DNA of 64,000 bases from Halobellus limi (GCF_004799685.1 NZ_CP031311.1:2721355-2785354), one strand, 5' to 3'; positions 7,135 through 16,207 are shown, counted from the first letter of the stretch. Notes: generated by a model from the sequence alone, not told the origin. Numbers and translations are program-made.

Positions 7135-8643
7135 TTACGCCTGGCTCTCGATCGATTCGAGCGACGCCTGAAGCGACTCCATCGCCTCCGAGGAACTCTT
7201 CTCCTGTCGGAGCGCGGCGTTGACCTCGGTGGCGATCTGGTCGGACTGCTGCGGCCACACCGGCGTGACCGGCCGCGGCAGCGCGGCCTCGCCGGCGACC
7301 TGCAGCGTGTCGACGTACCGCCCGATGAGTTCGAGCTGTCGCGTCCGCTCGGTGTTGATGAGGTCGGCGATCGGCGGCGTCCACCCGCCGATCTCGAACA
7401 TCCGGAGCCGGACCTCGTCGGTCTGGAGCGCGCGGAACAGCTGGACGGCCGCCTGCTTGCGCGCGTCGTTGGCGTTCGGGTTGAGCGTGAGGTGCCAGCC
7501 GCCGAGCGCCGAGGTGCTGCCGCCGATCGACTCGTACGGGGAGTCCTCCTGCGAGACCGCGTACGGGATCGGCATCACGCCGAGGTCCTCGCCGAAGGCG
7601 TCCTCGGCCCCGTTGATGTTGATCGAGTACGGCCAGTTGCGGTGGGCGACCGCGTCGCCGTTGGTGAAGGGTTCCCGCGAGGGCTCCTCGGTGTACTGGA
7701 CGACCGCGTCGGGGGAGATGTCCGCGTACCCCTCGAGCGCCTCGTCGTCGTCCTGGCCGTAGATGAACGTCCGCATCATCCGGACGGCGTTGATGACGTT
7801 CTCCTGGTCGACCGTGACCGGGCGGTCGCCGATCGGGCCGAAGTAGTTCTCGAACTCGCCGAAGTACGACCCGCCGTGGGAGCCCATGAACTCGATGAAG
7901 TCACAGCAGGAGAGGCCCTCGTAGGCGGAGCCCTGCCAGGTGAACCCCATCTGGGTGTCGGTCGCGTCCATCGTCTCTCTGACGACCTGCGAGAACTCCT
8001 GCCACGTCATCGGTTCGGTGGCCCAGGTGTCGAAGTCGGAGTCGGAGTAGCCCGCCTCCCGCATCAGGTCCTTCCGGTACTGGATCGTCGGGAAGTCCGC
8101 GAACAGCGGGATGCCGAAGAGGTCGCCGTTCGGCCCCTGCGCCGTCGCGACCATGTTCTGCAGGTAGTCGTTCGTCACCGTGTCGGTGATCGAACTCGGC
8201 AGCACCTGGCTGAGGTTGGCGATCTGCCCCCGCGCGATGAACGGGATCGTCCACCCGTTGTCCATCATCATCACGGTCGGGCGCCCCTGGCCGGCCGAGA
8301 GGATCTGCTGGTACTGCGAGCGGCGGTCCCCCGTCGTGAACGAGCCGGCGAGGAACTCGATGGAGATGTTGTCCGGCAGTCCGCCGTCCTCGTGGAGCGT
8401 CTGGGAGATCTCGTCGGCGGCGTTCGCGAAGTTCGAGTCCGCCGCGATCTGGATGGTGACCTCCTCGTCGGAGGTCGACGTGCCGATCGGGGTGTCGGTC
8501 GACCCGCCGTCGCCCCCGCCGTCACCGCTGCCATCGCCGTTGCCGCCACCCGAACAGCCCGCGAGCCCGACCGCGCCGAGCGCGCCCGTAGCCGCGAGGT
8601 ACTGTCGTCGGGAGACGCCGTTCGAAGTGCTGTCTTGAGGCAT
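7135..8643 (-). CDS. Extracellular sugar-binding lipoprotein of the ABC importer (Tat-exported)
   Basis: 502 aa from the ATG at 8643; a GTG one codon upstream is also in frame. The signal has SRRQYLAATGALG followed by the lipobox LAGC, then a Gly/Asp/Ser-rich linker, so the protein should be exported folded by Tat and anchored by a lipid-modified Cys. The mature part is a family-1 type solute-binding protein (WTIPFIARGQI, GNLSQ-like loop, FTNGDAVAHRNWPYSI). It is first in the importer operon. The neighbouring glycoside hydrolases suggest sucrose, fructo- or gluco-oligosaccharides, but this is inferred from context. Confidence 0.92.
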   Translation of the reverse strand: MPQDSTSNGVSRRQYLAATGALGAVGLAGCSGGGNGDGSGDGGGDGGSTDTPIGTSTSDEEVTIQIAADSNFANAADEISQTLHEDGGLPDNISIEFLAGSFTTGDRRSQYQQILSAGQGRPTVMMMDNGWTIPFIARGQIANLSQVLPSSITDTVTNDYLQNMVATAQGPNGDLFGIPLFADFPTIQYRKDLMREAGYSDSDFDTWATEPMTWQEFSQVVRETMDATDTQMGFTWQGSAYEGLSCCDFIEFMGSHGGSYFGEFENYFGPIGDRPVTVDQENVINAVRMMRTFIYGQDDDEALEGYADISPDAVVQYTEEPSREPFTNGDAVAHRNWPYSININGAEDAFGEDLGVMPIPYAVSQEDSPYESIGGSTSALGGWHLTLNPNANDARKQAAVQLFRALQTDEVRLRMFEIGGWTPPIADLINTERTRQLELIGRYVDTLQVAGEAALPRPVTPVWPQQSDQIATEVNAALRQEKSSSEAMESLQASLESIESQA

Positions 8644-8649
8644 CACCTA

Positions 8650-8710
8650 GGTGTAAGTAACAATGATTAATATACTCATGGGATTTTACAACGACAGTTG
8701 TTAATCAGCT
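8650..8710 (-). promoter_or_regulatory. Promoter and candidate operator of the sugar importer operon
   Basis: On the minus strand, AGTATATTAATCATTG supplies a TATA element about 25-30 nt before the binding-protein start. Just upstream of it lies an interrupted palindrome, ACAAC-GACA-GTTGT (about 8689-8702), within TTTTACAACGACAGTTGTTAA. A site upstream of TATA is where archaeal activators such as TrmB bind. It does not match the TACT-N-GAGTA type motif I recall for Halobacterium TrmB, so the cognate factor is uncertain. Confidence 0.5.
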
Positions 8711-8783
8711 GATCCGCCGAGCGACGGGGGAGACGGGGCCCTATCCTCTTGAAGAAACGACTGCGGTCGGGGAAGCGAGCCCC

Positions 8784-9836
8784 TCACTTGACCACGGTGA
8801 GTCGGGTCCCCTCGACGTCCTCGATGATCGCGCCCCAGCCGCCGACGCTCACGTGTTCGCCGTCGACGTCGAGGTCGACGGTGACCTGTCCGGCGAGTTC
8901 GAACCCGGTGGCGGCCTCGGCGTCGAACGGCACGCGGACGTCGGTGATCGTCCCCTCGAGGTGGCACTCCTCGCCCGTGTTGGTGTCGTAGCCCTCGACG
9001 CGGAGGCGAACCGGGTCGTCCTCCCAGTCGACGTCGCGGAGGTCGCGGACGAGGTGGCGCACGTCGAAATACTCGATCGGGTAGCCGTCATCTCTCGCCT
9101 GATAGACCCGTTCCCAGGGCTCCCACAGACAGGTGAGGAAGTACCAGTAGAACACGTACGTGTGGGTCCGGTCGTTGACGAGCACGCCGTAGCGGTCGTA
9201 GGAGTCCGGGTGGTGCGCGAAGCACGCGCGGCGGCGGTCGGCGAGCGCGACGAACGGCGCGGGGAGCGGTCGGTGGTGGACCTCCGTGCAGAGACCGGCG
9301 AAGCGGTCCGCGTCCAGCGAGACCGCCTCGTCGCTCGTGTGGACGGAGACGCGGACCGAGACCCCCCGGTCCATCGCGTCCTGCAGCGCCGGCCGCAACT
9401 GCTCGAAGTTCTCGATCGTCGTCGAGAGCAGGACCTGGTGACTGGCGCTCGCGATGAAGGACTTCGCGCGGGAGATGACGGTCTGAAAGCGCGTCACGAT
9501 GCTCGCGTCGCCCGCCTCCAGTTCCGGCTGTTCCCACCGCTTCTCGACCTCCTGAGCGGCGCGCTCCAGTCGGTCCGCCCGCTCGGTGAGATCTTCGAGC
9601 ACCGTCGACGGACTGTGCGCTCGCGCACGCAGCGAGGCCTGTTCGAAGGTCTCGATGTACCCGCGGTCCTCCAGGGACCGGAGGACGTCGTAGATACGCG
9701 GTGCCGGCACGTCGCTGGCGTCGGCGACGTCGGTCGCCGGGGCGGTCCCGAGATCCAGGAGCGCCACGTACGCGTCCGCCTGGTACGGCGACAGCCCCGC
9801 CGTTTTCAGCGTCTCGACGAGCGACTCGGTGTCCAT
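8784..9836 (-). CDS. TrmB-family sugar-responsive transcriptional regulator
   Basis: 350 aa. An N-terminal winged helix-turn-helix (LVETLKTAGLSPYQADAYVA through VPAPRIYDVLRSLEDRGYIE, residues 5-65) is followed by a short coiled segment (DLTERADRLERAAQEVEKRW). A phospholipase-D-like/TrmB effector region (SFIASASHQVLLSTTIENFE) comes next, then a beta-rich C-terminal sugar-binding domain. This is the architecture of TrmB regulators that sense intracellular sugars and control ABC importers and central carbon genes. It lies directly behind the importer operon on the same strand with its own promoter region, and is the obvious candidate regulator of this island. Confidence 0.9.
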   Translation of the reverse strand: MDTESLVETLKTAGLSPYQADAYVALLDLGTAPATDVADASDVPAPRIYDVLRSLEDRGYIETFEQASLRARAHSPSTVLEDLTERADRLERAAQEVEKRWEQPELEAGDASIVTRFQTVISRAKSFIASASHQVLLSTTIENFEQLRPALQDAMDRGVSVRVSVHTSDEAVSLDADRFAGLCTEVHHRPLPAPFVALADRRRACFAHHPDSYDRYGVLVNDRTHTYVFYWYFLTCLWEPWERVYQARDDGYPIEYFDVRHLVRDLRDVDWEDDPVRLRVEGYDTNTGEECHLEGTITDVRVPFDAEAATGFELAGQVTVDLDVDGEHVSVGGWGAIIEDVEGTRLTVVK

Positions 9837-9869
9837 ACGAATGTGGGAGCGCGGCGGCGACTAAACGGT

Positions 9870-9991
9870 GTCGCGTCCGACGGTGTCGCTAGGGCGTCGC
9901 GTCCGACGGTGTCGCCGGGGCGTCGCGTCCGACGGTGTCGCCGGGGCATCGCGTCCGACGGTGTCGCTGGGACGTCGCGTTCGACAGTATC
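9870..9991. repeat. 26-bp direct tandem repeat array, 4.7 copies
   Basis: Units at 9870, 9896, 9922 and 9948 plus a partial unit 9974-9991, core GTCGCGTCCGACGGTGTCGC. The copies follow each other without spacers; the second and third are identical and the others differ by a few bases. The array fills almost the whole gap between the aldo/keto reductase stop (9990) and the TrmB start (9836), both on the minus strand. It is therefore both the 3' flank of one gene and the upstream region of a regulator gene. Confidence 0.9.
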
Positions 9992-10964
9992 AGTCCTTCC
10001 CCGGCGCGGGCCAGCGCGGCGTCTTCGGCGCCTCGATCCGCTCGATCTCTTCGTCGGTGAGCGAAACCGCCAGCGCCTCGACGTTCTCTTCGAGGTGGTC
10101 CAGTCGCCGGGGGCCGATTATCGGCGCGGTGACGACGTCCTTGTGCAGCAGCCACGCGATGCTGACCTGCGCGGGCGTCGCGCCCTTCGCCTCGGCGATG
10201 TCGCGGATCTCGTCCAACACGGCCCAGTTCTCCTCGGTGAACCGCCGGGCGGTGTACTCGTCGGTCGCCGCGCGGCCGGAGTCGGGCTCTTCGTCCCGCT
10301 CGTACTTGCCGGTCAGGAAGCCGCCCGCCAGCGGCGACCACGGCAGGACGCCGATACCCTCGGCCGCGCAGGCCGGTAGGACGTTCGCCTCCTCGTGGCG
10401 GTCGACCGCGTTGTACTCCGGCTGCATCGAGACGAAGCGCTCGTAGTTCTCGACGTCGGCGGCGTACAGCGCGCGGGTGAACTTCCAGGCGGGCATCGTG
10501 CTCGCGCCGACGTAGCGGACCACGCCCTCCTCGACGAGGTGATCCAGCGCCGACAGCGTCTCGTGAACCGGCGTGTCGTCGTCCCAGCGGTGGATCTGAT
10601 AGAGGTCGATGTAGTCGGTTCCGAGCCGATCCAGCGAGGCCTCGGCCTGGTCGAGCACGTGCTTGCGGGAGAGCCCCGCGCCGTTCGGCCCCTCTCGCAT
10701 CCGGTGGTACACCTTCGTCGCGACGACCAGCTCCGAGCGGTCGTACTCCTCGATCGCCCGCCCGACGATCTCCTCGCTCTCGCCCCGCGAGTAGACGTTC
10801 GCGGTGTCGAGGAAGTTGATCCCCAGATCCAGCGCGCGGTCGATGATCTCTCGTGACTGTTCCTCGTCGTCGATCATCCACGGTTCCCCCGATCCGAAGT
10901 TCATACACCCGAGCGCGAGCCGGGAGACCTCCAGTCCCGTCTCGCCGAGCGTCGTGTATTCCAT
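9990..10964 (-). CDS. Aldo/keto reductase
   Basis: 324 aa from the ATG at 10964 (MEYTTLGETGLEVSRLALG); ATG codons at 10973 and 11024 are less likely because family members begin at MEYTTLG. The catalytic tetrad is visible: Asp53 and Tyr58 in LDTANVYS, Lys84 in VVATKVY and His125 in LYQIHRWD. NADP-binding features (GVLPWSPLAGGFLTGKY and a C-terminal IIGPRRLDHLEEN) are present. The subfamily acts on small aldehydes, ketones or sugars; the physiological substrate is unknown. The position beside TrmB and sugar genes suggests a role in carbohydrate or carbonyl metabolism. Confidence 0.9.
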   Translation of the reverse strand: MEYTTLGETGLEVSRLALGCMNFGSGEPWMIDDEEQSREIIDRALDLGINFLDTANVYSRGESEEIVGRAIEEYDRSELVVATKVYHRMREGPNGAGLSRKHVLDQAEASLDRLGTDYIDLYQIHRWDDDTPVHETLSALDHLVEEGVVRYVGASTMPAWKFTRALYAADVENYERFVSMQPEYNAVDRHEEANVLPACAAEGIGVLPWSPLAGGFLTGKYERDEEPDSGRAATDEYTARRFTEENWAVLDEIRDIAEAKGATPAQVSIAWLLHKDVVTAPIIGPRRLDHLEENVEALAVSLTDEEIERIEAPKTPRWPAPGKD

Positions 10965-11118
10965 GTCGACCATCGTCTTCGATACCGGGGCGGGCGGCAA
11001 AAAACCACGCTGAGGCGCGTTCACACGGATCCGAGTACCCGTTCGGGAACCCTCCCGTACCGTTCCCCCGACGCCGACGGCGGAACGTTGATTTCGCGGC
11101 GGCGGCTACCCGGAAGGG

Positions 11119-12063
11119 ATGAGAGACTCGCATCTCGCCGGTCTCCGGCGACCGGAACACACCGGGGAGAACCGCTGCTGGCCGTGCACCGCGGTCAACG
11201 TCGCGATCCTGGCCGCGCTCTCGGCGGCGGTGTTCCCGATCTCGGCGGTCCTGTCGGCCCTCGTTGGGGCCGTCGGGCTGCTCCTCGTCGGACTCCGGGG
11301 CTACCTGATCCCGGGCACGCCCCGGTTCGCGCCGCGGATCGTCTCGCGGCTCCCCGGCGGCGACGCGCTGTTCCACGGCTCGGAGGCGCCGGCGGCGTCG
11401 GGGACGCTCAGCGCCGACGGCGGCGCGTCCGGCGACTCGGGGGCGTCCAGTGATTCGGGGGCGTCTGGCGGCGACGAGGCGGTCGCCGAGGAGACGGACG
11501 CGCGAACGGATACTGCCGGCGGCCCCGCCGGTTCCGGAGGGGTCGAGAGCGCCGACGGCGACGACCTGCTGGACCGGCTCGTCGCCGCCGGAGTACTGGC
11601 GGCCGACGGCGACACGATCGCCCCCACCGGGGCGTTCGAGGAGCGCTGGCACGCGGAGATGGAGGAGTTGCGCGGACTCGAAACCGAGGCCCTGGCCGAC
11701 GCGGCGCTGGAGGTCTCGCCGGCGACGATCGCCCACGCGGTCACCCAGGACGGCGAGGAGTGGGTCGCGCTCGCGCCCCACGCCGACGCGAACGCCGTCG
11801 AGGAGACGTGGCTCTCGCGGCCGGTCGCCGTCGCGGAGATCGGCGGGGCGCGGGCTGCGGCCGCGTTCGTCGACGACGACGCGACCGCCCTCGCGGCCGC
11901 CCAGACCTGCCGGATGTTCCTCGACGCCTGTCCCGAGTGCGGGACGGAGCTCGAACGGGGGAACGAGATGGACTGCTGCGGCGGTCACACCGGCCCGACC
12001 GACGTCCCCAGAGAGACCCTCGTCTGTCCGTCCTGCGAGGTCAGGCTCTACACGTTCGAGTGA
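11119..12063 (+). CDS. Haloarchaeal membrane protein with C-terminal zinc ribbon
   Basis: 314 aa. A cysteine pair (NRCWPC) precedes two hydrophobic segments at about residues 26-62 (VNVAILAALSAAVFPISAVL and GAVGLLLVGLRGYLI). A disordered Gly/Ala/Ser/Asp linker (about 95-145) follows, then a folded region (LLDRLVAAGVLAADGDTIAP), and the end has CPECGTE, CCGGH and CPSCEV, likely one or two zinc sites. The beginning and zinc ribbon resemble a conserved haloarchaeal family without known function. It is convergent with the GH13 gene. No enzyme motif was recognised. Confidence 0.78.
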   Translation: MRDSHLAGLRRPEHTGENRCWPCTAVNVAILAALSAAVFPISAVLSALVGAVGLLLVGLRGYLIPGTPRFAPRIVSRLPGGDALFHGSEAPAASGTLSADGGASGDSGASSDSGASGGDEAVAEETDARTDTAGGPAGSGGVESADGDDLLDRLVAAGVLAADGDTIAPTGAFEERWHAEMEELRGLETEALADAALEVSPATIAHAVTQDGEEWVALAPHADANAVEETWLSRPVAVAEIGGARAAAAFVDDDATALAAAQTCRMFLDACPECGTELERGNEMDCCGGHTGPTDVPRETLVCPSCEVRLYTFE

Positions 12064-12093
12064 GTGGGGAGATCGCCGAGAGCGACGCCCACG

Positions 12094-13770
12094 TCAGGGC
12101 TGCTCGTACACTCGCGTCTCGTAGGGCCGCAGTTCCAGGGTCTCGGCGGGTGTCGCGGTGACGTCTTCGTAGTTACTGACGAGCAGCGAGGCCTCGGGGT
12201 CGAGCACGTCGAGGTCGGCGGTCGCCTCGCGGTCCGAGAAGTTGATCGCGACGACGACACGCTCGTCGTCCAGCGTTCGCGTGTAGACGAACAGCTGCTC
12301 GTCGTCGGGGCGGTGCAGTTCGTACCCGCCGTAGACGAGCGCGTCGGTCCGCTCTCGGAGGTCGATCAGCGACTCGTAGTACGAGAGCACCGACGGCGTC
12401 CGCTCGCGCTCGCGGGCGACGTTGATCTCGGGGTAGTTGTCGTTGACCGGGATCCACGGCTCGCCGTCGGTGAACCCCGCGTGGGCCGTGTCGTCCCATT
12501 GCATCGGCGTCCGCGCGTTGTCGCGCGTCCGGTGCTCGACGACGTGCCGGATCGACGCGTAGTCTTCGACCTCCCCGTCGGCGATCAGTTCCCGGACGTT
12601 CCGGACGGTGTCGACGTCGCTGACGTCGTCGAGGCTCTCGAAGGTGCCGTTCGTCATCCCGAGCTCCTGGCCCTGGTAGACGAACGGCGTCCCGCGGAGC
12701 GTCAGGAGGATCGTCGCGAGCGCCGTCGCCGACTCGTAGCGGTAGCGCTCGTCGTCGCCGAAGCGGGAGACCGACCGGGGCTGGTCGTGGTTCTCGAAGA
12801 ACAGGCTGTTCCAGGCGAGGCCGTCCTGCCAGCGGTGGAGGGTCTCCTTGAGGTCGAGGAGGTCCCACTCGCCGACGTCCCACCGGCCCCGTTCGCCGAA
12901 GTCGAGGCCGACGTGCTCGAAGTGGAAGACCAGATCCAGCGGGCCGTCGGGCCCCGTGTACCGCCGCGCGTGCTCGAGGTCGAGGTTCGGCATCTCTCCG
13001 ATGGCGACGGCGTCGGTGCCGGCGAACACCCGCTCGTGGATCTCGTCGAGGTACTCGAAGATGCGCGGTCCGTCGACGAAGTGTTCGCTCCCGACCCACT
13101 CGTTGTTCGGGTCGCCGTCGGGGAGCCCCTCGGCCTTCGAGAGCAGGCTCACGACGTCCAGGCGGAACCCGTCGATGCCCTTCTCCAGCCACCAGTTCAT
13201 CGCGTCGACCATCGCGTCGCGGACAGCGGGGTTCCGCCAGTTGAGGTCCGGCTGGCTGACGTCGTAGAGGTGGAGGTACCACGCCTCGCGCTCGTCGTCG
13301 TACTCCCAGGCCGATCCCCCGAAGAAGGACTCCCAGTTGTTCGGGGGCACCGGATCGCCGTTCGCGTCGGTGTCGCCGTCGCGCCAGATGTAGTAGTCGC
13401 CGTACTCGCCGTCGGGATCCGAGCGCGACCGCTGGAACCACTCGTGGTCCGTCGACGTGTGGTTGGGGACCATATCCATCACGAGCCGGATGTCGCGCTC
13501 GTGGAGCTCCTCGAGGAGGCGGTCCCAGTCGTCCATCGTGCCGAACTCGGGGTAGATCGCGCGGTAGTCACTGACGTCGTAGCCGTTGTCGCGCTGCGGG
13601 GACTCATAGACCGGGTTGAGCCAGACGCAGTCGACGCCGAGTCGTTCGAGGTGGTCGAGTCGCTCGATGACGCCCGGGAGGTCCCCGAACCCGTCGCCGT
13701 CGGAGTCGCTGAAGCTCTTCGGATAGATCTGATATACGACTGCTTCCTTCCACCAGGTGCGTTCTCTCAT
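12094..13770 (-). CDS. GH13 alpha-glucosidase (oligo-1,6-glucosidase subfamily)
   Basis: 558 aa from the ATG at 13770 (MRERTWWKEAVVYQIYPKSF). GH13 signature regions: DMVPNHTS (99-106), GFRLDVV with nucleophile Asp205, IGEMP with acid/base Glu259, and FENHDQPR with Asp329. The QPDLNW sequence marks the oligo-1,6-glucosidase subfamily. Val after the nucleophile is the residue associated with alpha-1,6 rather than alpha-1,4 preference in this subfamily. There is no signal peptide, so it should act on imported oligosaccharides in the cytoplasm, releasing glucose. It is transcribed divergently from the GH32 gene across a shared 289-nt promoter region. Confidence 0.93.
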   Translation of the reverse strand: MRERTWWKEAVVYQIYPKSFSDSDGDGFGDLPGVIERLDHLERLGVDCVWLNPVYESPQRDNGYDVSDYRAIYPEFGTMDDWDRLLEELHERDIRLVMDMVPNHTSTDHEWFQRSRSDPDGEYGDYYIWRDGDTDANGDPVPPNNWESFFGGSAWEYDDEREAWYLHLYDVSQPDLNWRNPAVRDAMVDAMNWWLEKGIDGFRLDVVSLLSKAEGLPDGDPNNEWVGSEHFVDGPRIFEYLDEIHERVFAGTDAVAIGEMPNLDLEHARRYTGPDGPLDLVFHFEHVGLDFGERGRWDVGEWDLLDLKETLHRWQDGLAWNSLFFENHDQPRSVSRFGDDERYRYESATALATILLTLRGTPFVYQGQELGMTNGTFESLDDVSDVDTVRNVRELIADGEVEDYASIRHVVEHRTRDNARTPMQWDDTAHAGFTDGEPWIPVNDNYPEINVARERERTPSVLSYYESLIDLRERTDALVYGGYELHRPDDEQLFVYTRTLDDERVVVAINFSDREATADLDVLDPEASLLVSNYEDVTATPAETLELRPYETRVYEQP

Positions 13771-14059
13771 AGTTGGGAGGTGTAGACGGGAGTCCGTCGG
13801 CGTTTCGTGGTGTCCGTCGCGCCGGCGGCGCGGGGGGAGCGGCCGCACGCCGCGGTCGGCACGGCGAACCACCCCGTCGGACCACGCGAACCGCCCTGTC
13901 AGGCCGCGGGCGAAGGCGAGGTGACCGCCGTCGGATTCCCGATCGTCGTCTGCGGTTTCGCCCGTTTCGTATTAACCGTTGTGAGAACTACCCGCTATCG
14001 AGTTAATGATTCGGCGCCGGATGGGTTGCGTTTTTATTCGGGGACGAATTAATCTCGGT
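13771..14059. promoter_or_regulatory. Divergent promoter region between GH13 and GH32 genes
   Basis: No gene is seen here. On the GH32 side TTTTTAT at 14031-14037 lies about 26 nt before the ATG at 14060, so that transcript is probably leaderless. Further AT-rich blocks (CGTATTAACC near 13970, GAGTTAATGATT near 14000) could be upstream regulator sites. The GC-rich half near 13800-13900 has no recognisable element. A shared regulatory region fits joint control of the two hydrolases. Confidence 0.55.
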
Positions 14060-16207
14060 ATGGTTTCGACGCCGGTTCGCGTCGGGTTTCTCGTCGACGG
14101 GCGCCCGAGCGACCAACAGGCGGCCGCGCGGGAGTGGGCGAGCGACCGGTACGACCTGGACGTGATCGAGGTCGACGACGTCGCCGCGTCGACGTCGTAC
14201 GACGTGATCTGGTGGCACCGCGAGGAGGAGTTGCGGGACATCGACGAGGACGTCGCGTCGGCGCTCGAAGGCTACGTCCGGGACGGCGGCGGCCTCCTCC
14301 TCGGGCTCCGGGCGGTGAGTGCGGTCGAACCGCTCGGAATCGACCCGGTCGCACCGGACGCCGTCGGCACCGCGAGCGTGTCCGCCCCGGCGGGGCTGCT
14401 GTGGCGCTCGGTGTACGACGACCACCCCGCCGTCGAGGGGTTCGACGGTCTGCGGATTCCGATCGCAGACCACGGGACCGTGCCGTTCGCGCGGTACGAG
14501 GCGGTCCTCCCGGCCGAGGGCGAAGTCCTCGCCGCGACCGTCGAGGGCGAACACGACCGCCCCGTGCAGACGTCGGTGGTCTCCTGGCACCACGGCGACG
14601 GCGCGGTGCTGGGCGCCAGCGCGTTGGCGTTCGGGGGCGATCCGGCCGAGGAGATCGCCGCCAACCGCGACCGCGTCGCCGCGGGGTTTCTCGAGTCGCT
14701 GGCGGCCGGTCCGGATTCCCGGTTCGACCGACCGACGGATCGAGAGGGGTTCGAGCGCCTCCGCGCGCGCCTCCGCGACGACCCGCACCGGCCCCGGTTC
14801 CACGTCACGTCGCCCGCGAACTGGATCAACGACCCGAACGGCCTCATCGAACACGAGGGGCGGTACCACGTGTTCTACCAGTACAACCCGGCCGGCCCCT
14901 ACCACCACGCGATCCACTGGGGCCACGCCGTCAGCGACGACCTCGTCCACTGGCGGGACGAGCCGCTCGCGCTCGCGCCCACTCCGGACGGCCCCGACCG
15001 CGACGGCTGCTGGTCGGGGTGTGCGATCGACGACGAGGGGACGCCGACGCTCCTGTACACGGGCGGGCGCGGACGCAAACAGCTCCCGTGTCTGGCGACC
15101 GCCACCGACGGGTCGCTCCGGTCGTGGCGCAAGGATACGGCGAACCCGATCATCGAGGAGGCGCCGACCGACCTGGACATCCTGGAGACCGAACACTGGG
15201 AGGCGGAGTTCCGAGACCACTGCGTCTGGCGGGAGGACGGCCTGTGGCACCAGATCATCGGATCGGGCGTCACCGACGTCGGCGGGACGGCGTTGCACTA
15301 CACGGCCGAGGACCTCCGCGACTGGACGTACGAGGGGCCGCTGCTGGTCGGCGAGGGGCCGGACTCCGGGGCCGTCTGGGAGTGTCCGGAGCTGTTGCGA
15401 CTGGGCGAGAAGGAGCTGCTGCACGTCTCCAACTACGAGGACGTGGTGTACTTCATCGGCGAGCGCGGCGACGGCGGTTTCGAGGTGGACTCCCGGGGCC
15501 TCCTGGATCACGGTGACTTCTACGCCCCGCAGTCGATGGCGGTCGGGGACGGCTACCTGACCTGGGGCTGGCTCCCGGAGGCCCGCGACAACGAGGCCCA
15601 GTGGGACGCCGGGTGGTCGGGAGCGCTGTCGGTGCCGCGCCGCATCGACGTCGACGAGTCCGGCGACCTCAGACAGCGTCCGGCGGCCGAGCTGAAAGCC
15701 CTCAGGGAAACCCAATACGTCGACTCGGCCGCGATCGACCTCGACGACGAGCGGAGAGAACTGCCGGCGAGCGGCCGGACCCTGGAACTGACGGCGACGA
15801 TGACCCTCCGCGACGCCGACGCGGTGACGCTGTCGGTCTTCGAGTCGCCCGACCGGCGCGAGCGAACCGAGATCAGTTACACCGCCGGAAACGAACTGGT
15901 CGTCGACCGGTCGAACGCCAGCGAGGACCACCGGGCGCGGAGCGACGAGCAGCGGATGGAAGTCACGCCGTACGACGAGCCGCTGTCGCTGCGGCTGTTC
16001 CTCGACGGCTCCGTCATCGAGGCGTTCGTCAACGACCGCCACTGCCTGACGAGCCGCGTCTACCCCACCCGGGACGACAGCACCGGGCTCGCCGTCGCCG
16101 CCGTGGGCGGCCGCGCCGAAATCGGCGACTTCTCGGTGTGGGAACTCGGCGACGCGTGGCCGACGGCCGAAGAGCGCACGCCGCGGTCGACGGCCGCGAC
16201 GCGGTAG
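14060..16207 (+). CDS. GH32 fructosidase with N-terminal glutamine-amidotransferase-like domain
   Basis: 715 aa. Residues 1-215 form a Rossmann-like domain (VRVGFLVDGRPSDQQAAARE, YVRDGGGLLLGLRAV, VSWHHGDGAVLGASA) resembling class I glutamine-amidotransferase/ThuA folds but without an obvious catalytic Cys-His-Glu triad. Residues 245-540 are the GH32 five-bladed propeller: WINDPNG with nucleophile Asp258, FRDHCVW with Arg385-Asp386 and WECPEL with acid/base Glu441. A C-terminal GH32C beta-sandwich follows (FLDGSVIEAFVNDR). GH32 enzymes hydrolyse sucrose, levan or inulin from the fructose end. No signal peptide is present, so it is probably cytoplasmic. The start at 14060 fits the TATA spacing; the in-frame ATG at 14006 does not. 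Confidence 0.92.
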   Translation: MVSTPVRVGFLVDGRPSDQQAAAREWASDRYDLDVIEVDDVAASTSYDVIWWHREEELRDIDEDVASALEGYVRDGGGLLLGLRAVSAVEPLGIDPVAPDAVGTASVSAPAGLLWRSVYDDHPAVEGFDGLRIPIADHGTVPFARYEAVLPAEGEVLAATVEGEHDRPVQTSVVSWHHGDGAVLGASALAFGGDPAEEIAANRDRVAAGFLESLAAGPDSRFDRPTDREGFERLRARLRDDPHRPRFHVTSPANWINDPNGLIEHEGRYHVFYQYNPAGPYHHAIHWGHAVSDDLVHWRDEPLALAPTPDGPDRDGCWSGCAIDDEGTPTLLYTGGRGRKQLPCLATATDGSLRSWRKDTANPIIEEAPTDLDILETEHWEAEFRDHCVWREDGLWHQIIGSGVTDVGGTALHYTAEDLRDWTYEGPLLVGEGPDSGAVWECPELLRLGEKELLHVSNYEDVVYFIGERGDGGFEVDSRGLLDHGDFYAPQSMAVGDGYLTWGWLPEARDNEAQWDAGWSGALSVPRRIDVDESGDLRQRPAAELKALRETQYVDSAAIDLDDERRELPASGRTLELTATMTLRDADAVTLSVFESPDRRERTEISYTAGNELVVDRSNASEDHRARSDEQRMEVTPYDEPLSLRLFLDGSVIEAFVNDRHCLTSRVYPTRDDSTGLAVAAVGGRAEIGDFSVWELGDAWPTAEERTPRSTAATR

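Noticed and set aside
6073-8670. An 865-codon plus-strand frame across the permease and binding-protein genes
   Set aside because: It is antisense to two clear genes and is composed mainly of Arg, Asp and His, typical of GC-rich shadow frames.
9870-9991. CRISPR-like array
   Set aside because: The 26-bp units are contiguous with no spacers and no cas genes are near, so it is a simple tandem repeat.
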